From contig SVHG01000011.1 in assembly GCA_015055965.1 (NCBI GenBank), positions 9,104-73,103 of the forward strand: a DNA stretch of 64,000 nucleotides, read 5' to 3'. This DNA is from Clostridiales bacterium (GTDB taxonomy: Bacteria; Bacillota; Clostridia; Christensenellales; Borkfalkiaceae). Below, in pieces: positions 1 through 9,990 of this stretch (positions are counted from its first letter, which is position 1; each line of letters opens with the position of its first letter). A model generated the notes under the pieces. It had not been told where the DNA came from and did not search any database. It saw nothing but the letters and a program-made list of their open reading frames with translations. The translations under genes and the position numbers were made by a program.

Positions 1-2198
1 TGAAGTGAAAGCTTGCTATCTGCATTGAAGTATACGTCTAAGTATTTTTTGGTTTCGCCATCTAAGATATAAATCTTATTGCCGTTTTCTGCCTTTTCAA
101 CGTAAACGTCTACAGCAAGCTCAGCCTTTTCGGTAGTTTCTAAATATCTGCCGGATACAACGCCGGTTAAGTATAAGGTCTTACCAAGAGTTCCTTGAAC
201 AAAACCAAACTTATAAGCAGTTCCTGCCTTAACGTCAGAAAGGAATTTGCCAACGAATAAGTCTGCGGTTGCAGCATCAATAGCAAGTTCAAATTCAACG
301 GTTTCAGAAACGCTACCGGAGGTGATGGTTGCAGTTAAAATAATAGTAGTAGCTTCCTTGGGAAGAGTGATAACAAGCTTAGAGCCGTTTACAACAGCAC
401 ATTCATTGTTAGATGCCCAAGAAATAGTAACGTTGTTAAATAAGTTGCCAACTACAGGAAGTGTAATAGTAGAATTTTCAGTAATATGAAGCTCGCCACC
501 GTTAACGGTTAATTCGCCCATTTCTAATTCTACCTTACCTGCATCGTCTAAGTCAGCAGCGTCAATGTAACGGAAGATGTTGGTTGTGAAGCCGTCAACA
601 GTAATAACAGCTGTTAAGCAAGCTCTTTCCATCTTACCGGGGTTGATAACTAAAGCGCCGTTTTCAATAGAAATTGAACGAGGTTCGCCAATAACGCGGA
701 ATGCAACTTCACAACCTTCAACAGTTGCAGGAAGTTGAACGTTCTTAGCTACAGCAACGATTGAAGCAAGACCGTTATCTGCAATTAGTTTATCAATAGC
801 AGCAACTGCCTTTGCAGCCTTTTGACCAGCATAAACAGTGCCTTCAGCGTCAGCAGTTCCGCCAACTACGATTGCTTCTGCGCTTAAAGGTGCAATTTGG
901 TGGCCCTTGTAGTTGCCTAAAATACCGGTTACAGAAAGGATATCGCCAACCTTAACTGTGCCTTGTAAAGCAATAAGTGCTGCACAGGTAGCGTCATCCG
1001 TGCTGTATGCGTAAGCGCCTTCTTGATATTTAGAAATTACAACGGGAACGTCTACACCGGCCTTTGTTAGAACGAATAGAGTTTGTGTACCGCTTGATAG
1101 ATCGGGGGTAGATTTAATTTCTTTAACCTTCCAATTGGTTAATGAAACTAGTCTTGATTGATTGTAGTATGCTGATTGTAAACCACCAATAATGTCGTTA
1201 TCAACAGCGTATACCTTTTCATTAACGTTAATTGCAGGAATATCAGTATCAACAACTAGATTACCGCCGGCATTTGTTTCCATTAAGCCGTTGTAGTCAG
1301 TGTTGGTAGTACCGGTAACGGTAATGTGAACACCGGGAGCGATTAAAGCAGCGTTTTGGCTATCTGCTTTAACTCTGTATAAATAGTAACCGGCAGTAAA
1401 TTCATCATTTACCATGTATAGTGAAATGTTACCGTAAGATTCGCTGTATACGGTTGCAACAGATACAACGTAACCGCTCATTACGATACCAACACCGGTG
1501 TTGGTGTACCAGTAGTCTACTTCTTGTAAGGGTTCTTTTTGTTCAGAAACAGTCATTCTGTAACCCTTAGTGGTGCTTTCGCCCTTGTAAGTAAAGGTAG
1601 CGTTGATTCTTACTTGGGGATTAAGTGATGAGGGGTAAACGATACATTCCTTACCGTCTTCACTAATTTCAAGATAATCAGCATATTCTTCATCAACTGA
1701 CCAAGTAATAGTAGCAGTATGGCCTTTGAATTCACAAGTTGTGTCTAGAGCAAAACTAGTAAATACTGTGCCGTTGTTTTGAATGAAGTTGTATGAGCCA
1801 CTGAAATCATAAACGCTTAATGAGTTTACGTAAACAGTGAATGATTTGGTTACTTCTTCTGAAAGAGCAACGGTTAAGCTAATTTCCGTTCTTTCTTCAG
1901 GTAAACCAACTTTTGCAACGTATTGTCTTTCGATACCGTTTGCTTCGTCACCTGCAAGTTCTTCTAAAGCGATAATTGCGTTGTTAGAAGTCCAAGTGGC
2001 ATCATATTTGCCAATTTTGCCAGGAAGAACGAAGTCCTCTGAAATCGTTTGACCATCTTTATCAAAGATGTACATGTCTAACGTTGCTTGCTTGTCTTCG
2101 TTTTTTTGTACCTCGTTTACCTTGTTTTCACAACCAATAAATGCGAAGCAAGAAAGGGCTGTAACAAGAGCAAGAAAAGCAATCAAAATTTTCTTCAT
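1..2198 (-). CDS. Large secreted lipoprotein, 3' end outside window; OB-fold-like and Ig-like repeats
   Basis: Open minus frame from ATG at 2198 (MKKILIAFLALVTALLSCFAFIGCENK, lipobox) preceded by AAGGAGAAATAAAG; repeats of the form 'ATWTSNNAIIAL' / 'ISWASNNECAVVNG...LTATITSGS' and 'GDILSVTGILGNYKG'. Absent from the ORF track because it runs off the window. Confidence 0.75.
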   Translation of the reverse strand, partial: MKKILIAFLALVTALSCFAFIGCENKVNEVQKNEDKQATLDMYIFDKDGQTISEDFVLPGKIGKYDATWTSNNAIIALEELAGDEANGIERQYVAKVGLPEERTEISLTVALSEEVTKSFTVYVNSLSVYDFSGSYNFIQNNGTVFTSFALDTTCEFKGHTATITWSVDEEYADYLEISEDGKECIVYPSSLNPQVRINATFTYKGESTTKGYRMTVSEQKEPLQEVDYWYTNTGVGIVMSGYVVSVATVYSESYGNISLYMVNDEFTAGYYLYRVKADSQNAALIAPGVHITVTGTTNTDYNGLMETNAGGNLVVDTDIPAINVNEKVYAVDNDIIGGLQSAYYNQSRLVSLTNWKVKEIKSTPDLSSGTQTLFVLTKAGVDVPVVISKYQEGAYAYSTDDATCAALIALQGTVKVGDILSVTGILGNYKGHQIAPLSAEAIVVGGTADAEGTVYAGQKAAKAVAAIDKLIADNGLASIVAVAKNVQLPATVEGCEVAFRVIGEPRSISIENGALVINPGKMERACLTAVITVDGFTTNIFRYIDAADLDDAGKVELEMGELTVNGGELHITENSTITLPVVGNLFNNVTISWASNNECAVVNGSKLVITLPKEATTIILTATITSGSVSETVEFELAIDAATADLFVGKFLSDVKAGTAYKFGFVQGTLGKTLYLTGVVSGRYLETTEKAELAVDVYVEKAENGNKIYILDGETKKYLDVYFNADSKLSL

Positions 2199-2232
2199 CT
2201 TTATTTCTCCTTAAAAATTTGTTTAAATTTAA

Positions 2233-3546
2233 TTATTTTAGTTGAAAATTAGAAAGATTTAATACTGTTATTTCGCCAGAGTCCTTTACGTACTGATAGC
2301 CTTTTACACTAAACTTTTTACCTGCTGTGAAGTTGTTTGTGAAATCTTCACCAACTGCTACCTTGAAGGTAAACTGTTTATCCGTACCGCTAGTACCGTC
2401 TTTAGTACGTAGCTGAGCGGTTGCAACGATGGTTAAAATACCCTCTTCCACAGAAGAGCTTACTACCGTTGCATTTGTGTAAAGGGTTTCGCTGTACTGA
2501 TCAATGTACCCCTTAGAAGAGTCAAAAGTTAAAAGATAATTCTTTTGTATAGGTGAAGTATACACCTTGGGATTGTTTGCACCAAATATTACGTCATACT
2601 TAACGTCAGAAATTTGGAATCTACCATTATAATATTGAATTACGCCTACAACTCGATAAAGGTGACCTATTGACATTGATGACGCCGCGCTTGAGCTATA
2701 TGCTGCGTAAACGTCAATAGTGTATCTGTTGCCTTCTTCATCGTAATATTCAGCAGTAAAGGTGTGCGTACCGCTATTTGAAACTCTTAAGTCGCATAGG
2801 CATGCCGTGAAGGTAACCTTTGAACCTGATTCGGTTTCTATGTTGTAATATGCATCAGTATTGGTGATAAAGTCTTTAAGGGTGATTTCCTCCGGCTCAT
2901 CTGAGTATAGAGGATCATCTAACTTAGAGTAAATGCGAAGTTGAATTTTTCTTGCAAACGTATTTGCCTTTGCAAAATATTCGTTATAAGGATATTTATT
3001 GGTAGCCATACCCTTGTTTTCGCTAAAACCGTTTTCAACTAACTCTAAATTTAAACATTTAAAGTCGCTATCTGCAGCTGTTTTATACCATACGTAACCT
3101 AAATATCTCGTACCGTAGCTATCTTTTTCTGCACGGGCAGCAGTAGCTTCTAAAACAATTTCAGTTGCTTCTTTTAAGCGTTGTTTTGTGAAGAATGATG
3201 CAGCCTTGCCCCATTTTTGAACACTACCGGTTGATTCAGGTGTATCAATTTGGTAATATCTAACAGAAATTACGTCCCCTTGAGCAAGTGTAAAACGAGT
3301 CGTATCACCGTCGGTATGAGCGTCAAGCGTTGCTCTGCCGATACCGTCTGTTAAAAAGGACTTGTTTTCATAGCTCTTTTGTAGCTTTAAAGTGGACGTG
3401 ATTTCATCATAATATTGGGTATTATCAGCAACCTCGCTTTGTTGACCTGAACTATTGCCACTATTTTTAGCATCGTTACAAGAAACAAATGCAAGGCTAC
3501 TTAAAATAACCAATATTACGATAATTAATGATGAAATCTTTTTCAT
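2233..3546 (-). CDS. Secreted thermonuclease (SNase-like) lipoprotein with C-terminal OB-like region
   Basis: Lipobox (LAFVSC); SNase motifs 'YYQIDTPESTG', 'KWGKAASFFTKQRL', 'DSYGTRYLGYVWY'. Confidence 0.85.
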   Translation of the reverse strand: MKKISSLIIVILVILSSLAFVSCNDAKNSGNSSGQQSEVADNTQYYDEITSTLKLQKSYENKSFLTDGIGRATLDAHTDGDTTRFTLAQGDVISVRYYQIDTPESTGSVQKWGKAASFFTKQRLKEATEIVLEATAARAEKDSYGTRYLGYVWYKTAADSDFKCLNLELVENGFSENKGMATNKYPYNEYFAKANTFARKIQLRIYSKLDDPLYSDEPEEITLKDFITNTDAYYNIETESGSKVTFTACLCDLRVSNSGTHTFTAEYYDEEGNRYTIDVYAAYSSSAASSMSIGHLYRVVGVIQYYNGRFQISDVKYDVIFGANNPKVYTSPIQKNYLLTFDSSKGYIDQYSETLYTNATVVSSSVEEGILTIVATAQLRTKDGTSGTDKQFTFKVAVGEDFTNNFTAGKKFSVKGYQYVKDSGEITVLNLSNFQLK

Positions 3547-3584
3547 TTTTACAAACTTAATTTTAACTATTTGCGTTTTAATTC

Positions 3585-4970
3585 TTATTTACCGCCACAG
3601 TTCTTATATGCGTCAGCAAGAGCTTGTTCTGCAGTCTTTTGGCCGGTTAAAGCAAATACTAAAGCAGTACCAACCTGTTCACGAGCAGTTGAAGAACCAA
3701 CGAATGCGGGTGAGGTATAGAATCTGTCTGATAATCCCTTAGCTACTTCTGCAGCCTTTGCAGTGATGTTACCCTTTGCAAGGTGTGCAACGTAATCGGG
3801 ATTTTCGAAAGTAGAAAGACGGCTGGGGTTGTAACCTGATGCAATTGAGAATGCAGCTTGGAAGGTGGGATCCATAAGTTCCTTTAAGAATAACCAAGTC
3901 ATTTTTTGCTTTTCTTCAGAATTAGTAACACCGTTACCATCCTTTAACATAACGATAGAAGGACCTTGAGAGATAACTGAGTAATCAACAGTACCGTCAG
4001 CTAAAACTGAACCGGGGATAGGAGCGATAGCCCATTCAAACTTGTTACCGGGATCTTGGTGAGATGCGCCACCGGATGAACCGATACAGTATACTAGACC
4101 GCCGTCATCTACGCCCTTAGTGAATAGAGCGCTGGTGTATGCGCCGTAGTCTTCTTGAGTGGTAATGTAACCTTCGTTGTAGTAGGCGCTAAGTTCTTCT
4201 AACCAAGCTTGAGCTTCTGCGTTCTTGAATAAGTAGTGAGGTTCAGAAGCGCTGGTATAGCCCCAACCGTTTTGCTTGCACATGGTGATGAACCAGTTAG
4301 CTTCAGAGTCATATCCTAAAGGAGTTGCAGTGGGATATCTTGAAACGATAGTTTCACATTGTGCCCAAAGTTCATCCCAAGTAGTTGCGATGGGAAGACC
4401 TAAAGCATCTAATGCGGTTTTGTTAACGTACATTAATTCGGTTGATTTTACGAAAGGAAGGGTAATCATTGATTTAGCTTCTAAACCGTAAGATGCGTAG
4501 TTAGCAAAGTTTTCTGCATAACCTTCGTTGTAGTAACCGGGAACGAAGTCAGCAATTTCTTCAGCAGAGAAACCAATTTCAGGATCATTGATAAACTTGT
4601 TAAGGTCTACTACCTTACCGGTCTTTAAGTATTGTGCAACGTGGTCGGGATAGCAGTATGCTAAATCGGGTTGAGATGCAGCTTGGAAGTCAGAAACGAT
4701 TTTGTCTTTTGTTTCATCATAGCCACCGGGTTGAACGTGTTCAACCTTCCAACCGGGATACTTTGCTTCGAAAGCAGCGATTGCATTAGCAGTAACCGTT
4801 TGTAGTGAGTCACCTTGTGTTGAATAGAACACGATGGTCTTTGAATAGTCGATAGCTGCGTCTCCGCCGTTACCAGAATCGTCACTGGTTCCGCCACCAC
4901 CACAAGCAGTTAAGAGGGTGCTTGCCATCATAAAGATGACTAACGTGATGCTTACAAGTAGTTTTTTCAT
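3585..4970 (-). CDS. ABC transporter extracellular solute-binding lipoprotein (sugar-binding type)
   Basis: Start placed at MKKLLVSITL (4970, RBS upstream); lipobox LLTACGGG; family-1 SBP features ('TIVFYSTQGDSL', 'PDLAYCYPDHVAQYL'); next to MalF/MalG-type permeases. Confidence 0.88.
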   Translation of the reverse strand: MKKLLVSITLVIFMMASTLLTACGGGGTSDDSGNGGDAAIDYSKTIVFYSTQGDSLQTVTANAIAAFEAKYPGWKVEHVQPGGYDETKDKIVSDFQAASQPDLAYCYPDHVAQYLKTGKVVDLNKFINDPEIGFSAEEIADFVPGYYNEGYAENFANYASYGLEAKSMITLPFVKSTELMYVNKTALDALGLPIATTWDELWAQCETIVSRYPTATPLGYDSEANWFITMCKQNGWGYTSASEPHYLFKNAEAQAWLEELSAYYNEGYITTQEDYGAYTSALFTKGVDDGGLVYCIGSSGGASHQDPGNKFEWAIAPIPGSVLADGTVDYSVISQGPSIVMLKDGNGVTNSEEKQKMTWLFLKELMDPTFQAAFSIASGYNPSRLSTFENPDYVAHLAKGNITAKAAEVAKGLSDRFYTSPAFVGSSTAREQVGTALVFALTGQKTAEQALADAYKNCGGK

Positions 4971-5068
4971 AAATTTCTCCTTAATGTTTATTATACCCAC
5001 TTTTGTGGATTGTACCAATTTTTTTTGCCTTTTAGGCAGTTTTTTTACCTTGTAATCAGGTTAAGCAT

Positions 5069-5086
5069 GACGGTAAAGCTACCGTC
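5069..5086. other. Intercistronic hairpin GACGGTA-aagc-TACCGTC between permease and SBP genes
   Basis: Perfect 7-bp inverted repeat in the only large gap of the transporter operon. Confidence 0.5.
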
Positions 5087-5096
5087 GCTTTTAAGT

Positions 5097-6095
5097 TTAG
5101 CCCTTCGTACCACTCTTTGATACGCCGTGCATAATGTATTTTCTGCAGAAAATGAATAATACGAATAAAGGAAGTGATACTATACATACCGCTGCCATTT
5201 TTAAAGTGTTAAGAGTTTCAGACTTGCCGTAGTTTACAGCATTTTCTGCGCCGAACATCTCAACCATTTTTTCATAAACCATTCCATCTCTATCAGTAAA
5301 GCCCTTGGTTACCCAGTTGGTAATCATTTGCCATTGTTCTAGGTTTACAAGACGGGGCCAAATGTAAGAGTTCCAAGTACCGATAAACTTTAATAACGTG
5401 ATTGATATTAAAGTGGGTGCTGTAAGCGGGATCATAACCTTGACTAAATATCCCATATCGGAAAGACCGTCTACCTTAGCCGCTTGGTAAAGGGAGTTGG
5501 GTATTTGCATGAAGTTGTTTCTCATAAGGTAAATGTAATATACACTTACTAAGAAAGGAACTATTAGAACGGTATAAGAGTTAGACCAGCCTAGGTTTGC
5601 AGGTGATACGGTAATGTAGTTCGTGATGGTATACATTTCACCGGGAATCATCATTGTGCCAAGCATAATAGAGAACAATAGGTTTTTACCCTTAAAGTTC
5701 ATTCTTGCAAGTGCGTAAGCAGTGATGATGATTATAACTAAACCGATAAGCGTTGAGGTAAAGCCTACTATTAAGGTATTAACCAAAATTTGAATAAAGC
5801 TTGCACCGGAATTGTTGGTCTGCTTTAAAACTGCCGTATAGTTTACCCACATTGCCTTATCAGGGAAAAACGAACCTGTGGGATCACGGTATTCCATTTC
5901 TGTTTTTATTGATGAAATGAACATCCAAAAGAAAGGAAGGAATGCAAACACTGCACAAATAGTAAGGAATGCATAAACGAAAACGTTTTTAACTATGCCC
6001 TGTATCTTTTGTTTTTTATGTTCCTTTTCAATATCAAACATAGCTTGAGATTGAGGAGTAGTTACTTCAGAAATTTCTTTTACGTTATCTTCCAT
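5097..6095 (-). CDS. Carbohydrate-type ABC transporter permease (MalG-like)
   Basis: Multi-TM; EAA-type loop 'NSLYQAAKVDGLSDMGYLVKVMIPLTAP'. Confidence 0.9.
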   Translation of the reverse strand: MEDNVKEISEVTTPQSQAMFDIEKEHKKQKIQGIVKNVFVYAFLTICAVFAFLPFFWMFISSIKTEMEYRDPTGSFFPDKAMWVNYTAVLKQTNNSGASFIQILVNTLIVGFTSTLIGLVIIIITAYALARMNFKGKNLLFSIMLGTMMIPGEMYTITNYITVSPANLGWSNSYTVLIVPFLVSVYYIYLMRNNFMQIPNSLYQAAKVDGLSDMGYLVKVMIPLTAPTLISITLLKFIGTWNSYIWPRLVNLEQWQMITNWVTKGFTDRDGMVYEKMVEMFGAENAVNYGKSETLNTLKMAAVCIVSLPLFVLFIFCRKYIMHGVSKSGTKG

Positions 6096-6105
6096 ATCAC
6101 ACCTC

Positions 6106-7218
6106 CTAGTACGTTACACGCTTTTTGCTTACGCGTAAATTGATGAGCGTTATAATCATTATTATTATAAATAACAATAAAGATCCTGCGTATGCATAAC
6201 CGGTTTGACCAAGCTCAAGGTAGTTGTAAATATAACCTACCATCGTGCCCATATCGTAGTTAGTACCCATTTGAGGACCAAATACACCAACAACGGCAGA
6301 GTATTGCTTCATACCACCCATAATACCCGTGATTAATAAGTATGAAATCATGGGAGAAATAAGAGGTGTGGTTATTTTCCATAAAATAGTACTACGGCTT
6401 GCACCGTCTATTCTTGCTGCGTCGTAATACTGCTTGTTTACGCTCTGTAATGCGCTGAATAAAATTAAAATCTTGAAAGGAAGTCCTGACCAAACCTCGT
6501 AAATAATCATTATAACGTATTTAGTCCAAGGAATGTCAACACTGCCTAAATGCCAAACTAAGTCCTTTTTACTTTCTAAGCCTATACCCTTAATCCAGTT
6601 GATGGGTTCAATACCAAGCCATACCAGTAAATCGTTTACCATACCTAATTGAGCAGTGCCCGCATTTATTTGACGTTGTGTACCGATAACCTGGAAAAAG
6701 GTTAAGAAAACAGCGCCCATAGCTAGCGAGTTGGTTAAATAAGGTAAGAATAATACCGTTTGGTATGCCTTTTGTAAGGGCTTAATTGATTTTAATGCTA
6801 CTGCAATAAATAGGGCTATAAAGGTTGAAAGAGGAACTGAAACGAAGGTTAATACCATCGTGTTGGTTAAACACTGCAAGAAGCTTGCACCGCCCGTACC
6901 CGTATCACCTTTTAAAACTCTAACGAAGTTATCTACACCCCAACCGTTGAAGGTATCGGTAAGCCCGTCATATTCCTGTTTGAAGGAGTTTACGAAGGCA
7001 CTTACGATGGGATAGAAGGTAAACACACACATCAAAAGTAAAGCAGGAAGAACGAACAACCAACCTTGTTGAGAGCGAAGAAAACGACTAACTCTTTCCT
7101 TGGTCGGAAGCGTTGGAACTTCCAAAGATTCACCTACCGTAACAACTTCCGCCGGCGTACTTGTTTGCTGTACGTCAACCTGTTCGGTTTTGGGTAAATT
7201 GTTTTTATCCTTAGTCAT
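6106..7218 (-). CDS. Carbohydrate-type ABC transporter permease (MalF-like)
   Basis: Multi-TM; EAA-type loop 'QYYDAARIDGASRSTILWKITTPLISP'. Confidence 0.9.
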   Translation of the reverse strand: MTKDKNNLPKTEQVDVQQTSTPAEVVTVGESLEVPTLPTKERVSRFLRSQQGWLFVLPALLLMCVFTFYPIVSAFVNSFKQEYDGLTDTFNGWGVDNFVRVLKGDTGTGGASFLQCLTNTMVLTFVSVPLSTFIALFIAVALKSIKPLQKAYQTVLFLPYLTNSLAMGAVFLTFFQVIGTQRQINAGTAQLGMVNDLLVWLGIEPINWIKGIGLESKKDLVWHLGSVDIPWTKYVIMIIYEVWSGLPFKILILFSALQSVNKQYYDAARIDGASRSTILWKITTPLISPMISYLLITGIMGGMKQYSAVVGVFGPQMGTNYDMGTMVGYIYNYLELGQTGYAYAGSLLLFIIIMIITLINLRVSKKRVTY

Positions 7219-7219
7219 C

Positions 7220-8296
7220 TTAATAAATCCTCTCTTCAGTTTCTGCGTTAAACAAATGAACTTTGTTTGGTTTTAAATTGAAGGTAAGCTGTTTTGCATC
7301 TGCAGGAAGCTTTACGTCAGAGTCGATTATTGATCTAACGGTGGGTTTAGTTGATTCTGCGTGAGTCGAAACAACTGTTTTATCTCTACCCATAACCTCA
7401 ATATGGTCAAGGTCTAAGGTAAACTTGCCGTTTTCATCATAAATAAAGCCTTCGGGACGGATACCTACAAGAACTTCTTGATCGGCAAGGTCAGGTCTTT
7501 CTAAAACGGCTTCGCTACCGATATATAACTGACCGTTTGAAATTCTGCCCTTAAAGATATTGATAGGTGGCGTACCTAAGAAGTTCGCTACGAATAGGTT
7601 AGAGGGATCGTCGTAAATACCCTGAGGATCGCCAACCTGTTGAATAACACCAAGCTTCATAACTACCATGATATCACAAATACTCATTGCTTCTTCTTGG
7701 TCGTGCGTTACGAATACGGTGGTAATACCCGTTTCGCGTTGAATTCTCTTAATTTCTTCTCTGGTTTGAAGTCTTAAACGAGCGTCTAGGTTTGATAAAG
7801 GTTCGTCTAAAAGTAAAACGTTAGGCATTTTTACAAGCGCACGCGCGATTGCAACACGTTGTTGCTGACCGCCTGATAGCTCGCTGGGCTTACGTGCCAT
7901 AAGATCCTCTATTTGAACGAGCTTTGCTGCATCTAATGCTCTTGCTTTTGCTTCGTCCTTAGGCATTCTCATATTCGTTAAGGGGAACATGATGTTCTGC
8001 TCTACCGTCATATGGGGGTAAAGTGCGTAGTTTTGGAAAACTAAGCCGATACCGCGTCTTTCTGCAGCCAAGGTTGTAACGTCCTGATCGTCAAATAAGA
8101 TGTTACCGCGTGTTGGACTTTCTAAGCCTGATAGCATAAATAGAGTTGTAGACTTACCACAACCTGAAGGTCCTAGTAGACCAACTAGTTTTCCTGATGG
8201 AATCTCAAGATTCATGTCGTTAACTGCTATAACTTCGCTACCTTTTTTGTTTCTGCTTGGGAAAGCTTTCGTTAGATGGTTAATTGTTATTTTCAT
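7220..8296 (-). CDS. ABC transporter ATP-binding protein (UgpC/MsmK-type)
   Basis: Walker A GPSGCGKST, signature LSGGQQQRVAIARAL, Walker B LLLDEPLSNLD, C-terminal TOBE-like region. Confidence 0.93.
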   Translation of the reverse strand: MKITINHLTKAFPSRNKKGSEVIAVNDMNLEIPSGKLVGLLGPSGCGKSTTLFMLSGLESPTRGNILFDDQDVTTLAAERRGIGLVFQNYALYPHMTVEQNIMFPLTNMRMPKDEAKARALDAAKLVQIEDLMARKPSELSGGQQQRVAIARALVKMPNVLLLDEPLSNLDARLRLQTREEIKRIQRETGITTVFVTHDQEEAMSICDIMVVMKLGVIQQVGDPQGIYDDPSNLFVANFLGTPPINIFKGRISNGQLYIGSEAVLERPDLADQEVLVGIRPEGFIYDENGKFTLDLDHIEVMGRDKTVVSTHAESTKPTVRSIIDSDVKLPADAKQLTFNLKPNKVHLFNAETEERIY

Positions 8297-9588
8297 GCGC
8301 GTTCTTCCTCTCGCCTTATAATTTTTGCCTCTATGGCTTTTTTATATCCTTCAGCAACTATTGTTGCCGGTATAAATTCCGTATCGTACCGTTCCTGCAA
8401 ATCGGATGGTTGCAAGCTGTAAGCTCCCGCCTTCATCCTTTGTGTTTGCGTGTAACCGTTTGCACCGTTTAAGGTGAAGGTTACGCGTTCCGTTTCGTTT
8501 GAGTAAGTAAGCTCTATTTCGTCCTCTTCCTTAAAATTTACCGTTTCAAGCTTAAACTCTACTTGACTGTAATAACTCGTGCCGTAAACCGACTTATCAA
8601 TGGGTTTTTCTTTAGGCTTGATTTTTAACACCCTTAAGCCAAACCACTTGATAAATTTTAAAATATATCTGGTTCCCAGTAAAAAATCACCTATTACGTA
8701 TGCACAAATAAAATAAATAACTACCACTCTGGATGCGCGCTTGTCCGCCCTGGATTTTGCAACCACAGAGTTGCTCTTTGCGTAATTCTCGTTTGTTAAA
8801 AGCTTGTTATTTAAAGAACCTAACTCAATGCTTAACGCCTCTATTTCTTTTTCGTAGGTGCTTTCTTCGGTGCGACGCACACTATATTCTGCAAACTCGT
8901 TATTCTTTTGAATAAAAGATTCAACGTCTTTAAAAAACTGTGTTTTAAAAAAGTTTTCACTATTGAAGGCGGAGTTGTTTATTTGCACTTCACCGTATAC
9001 GCCTCCGTCTGCTTTTATAAGCGTTAAAGAGTTTATTTCCGTAACGCCTAGCGCACTCATTTGCTCTTCAGCAAGCTCTAAAAAGAAAAAGTTGTTAGTT
9101 AAAAGTGAAGAAATACAGTCAAATACTTCATCACCGTTGTTATCTGCGTTCAAAATACCGTATTCCTTTTGACCGCCTAAAGTACCTATAAGTAGCATTG
9201 CTTTGTTTTCAGCAAGCTCACCTAGTGAAAAATCTTCGCTAATACCGTACACAAACCCTGCGTACGATTTATGCATCTTGTAATCCTTCTTTACTTCGGC
9301 ATCCTGCTCTTCAGGCTTGTATTCGTACTCGTATAAAGTTGCCGCTTCAAAAAGAACTATTCCACCGCCCGCATCAAAGCTTGCATTTAACACAATGTTT
9401 TTGTTGTAATATCCGCCAACCATCCCCATTGCTTCAGTGTAATTTCCACTGTCCAGTTGGTCTTGCATTGTGTTTAACGCTTCACCGTCATACATGAAAA
9501 TAAACGGTAAAAAAATAGCCAGTATGATGCCAAATGAAAACACGAATAGGTAGTAGATTATTTTTGCAAATATACTTCCCTTTTTCAT
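8293..9588 (-). CDS. Membrane protein of unknown function, two TM segments with extracytoplasmic domain; 4-nt overlap with ABC ATPase gene
   Basis: Long ORF, TMs 'IIYYLFVFSFGIILAIFLPFIF' and 'VVVIYFICAYVIGDFLLGTRYIL'; ATGA overlap at 8293-8296. Confidence 0.75.
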   Translation of the reverse strand: MKKGSIFAKIIYYLFVFSFGIILAIFLPFIFMYDGEALNTMQDQLDSGNYTEAMGMVGGYYNKNIVLNASFDAGGGIVLFEAATLYEYEYKPEEQDAEVKKDYKMHKSYAGFVYGISEDFSLGELAENKAMLLIGTLGGQKEYGILNADNNGDEVFDCISSLLTNNFFFLELAEEQMSALGVTEINSLTLIKADGGVYGEVQINNSAFNSENFFKTQFFKDVESFIQKNNEFAEYSVRRTEESTYEKEIEALSIELGSLNNKLLTNENYAKSNSVVAKSRADKRASRVVVIYFICAYVIGDFLLGTRYILKFIKWFGLRVLKIKPKEKPIDKSVYGTSYYSQVEFKLETVNFKEEDEIELTYSNETERVTFTLNGANGYTQTQRMKAGAYSLQPSDLQERYDTEFIPATIVAEGYKKAIEAKIIRREEERA

Positions 9589-9591
9589 ACG

Positions 9592-9861
9592 CTATTTATC
9601 GTCAACCTGATCGTTTTCTTGAGTCGATAAAACAACATCTTTTCCAGCTTCAGCATCCCTGGCTTGTTTTGCGGCGTTGAACGCCTTTTCTCTTTCTCTT
9701 AAATTGTTGCGCTGCATTTCGTACTGCTCTCTTCTAAAAACAGGTATTAAAAAGTACACAGCAACAATCACCGCGATAATAATTCCGCAAATCAAAAAGA
9801 ATCTGCGGTCAACCTTACCTAATTTTTGTAATTTTGTTGCTAAAAGTAATGCATTTTGCAT
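9592..9861 (-). CDS. Small single-TM hypothetical protein, first gene of the transporter operon
   Basis: 89 aa, TM 'FFLICGIIIAVIVAVYFLIPVF', 3 nt from next gene. Confidence 0.6.
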   Translation of the reverse strand: MQNALLLATKLQKLGKVDRRFFLICGIIIAVIVAVYFLIPVFRREQYEMQRNNLREREKAFNAAKQARDAEAGKDVVLSTQENDQVDDK

Positions 9862-9961
9862 AGTATGATTACTCCTTTACAGTAGCTATCGCTATGATTT
9901 AAATGGGTATGCGATTCGCCAATATCTTACAAAATTCGCACACACGCATACTTACAAACCT

Positions 9962-9990
9962 ATTATAAAACATTTCACAAAAAAAATCAA
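9962..9990 (-). promoter_or_regulatory. Sigma-A-type promoter upstream of the ABC/nuclease operon
   Basis: Minus strand TTGATT-17 nt-TATAAT. Confidence 0.6.

Noticed and set aside
3455-3742. Plus-strand ORF of 95 aa
   Set aside because: Antisense to the SNase lipoprotein and SBP genes and the gap between them; no domain signal. Same applies to most short ORFs opposite long genes (for example 247-489, 1837-2052, 4276-4491, 8100-8321, 20105-20578, 45772-46089).
4661-4903. Minus-strand 80-aa ORF
   Set aside because: Out-of-frame ORF inside the SBP gene; no independent start signal.
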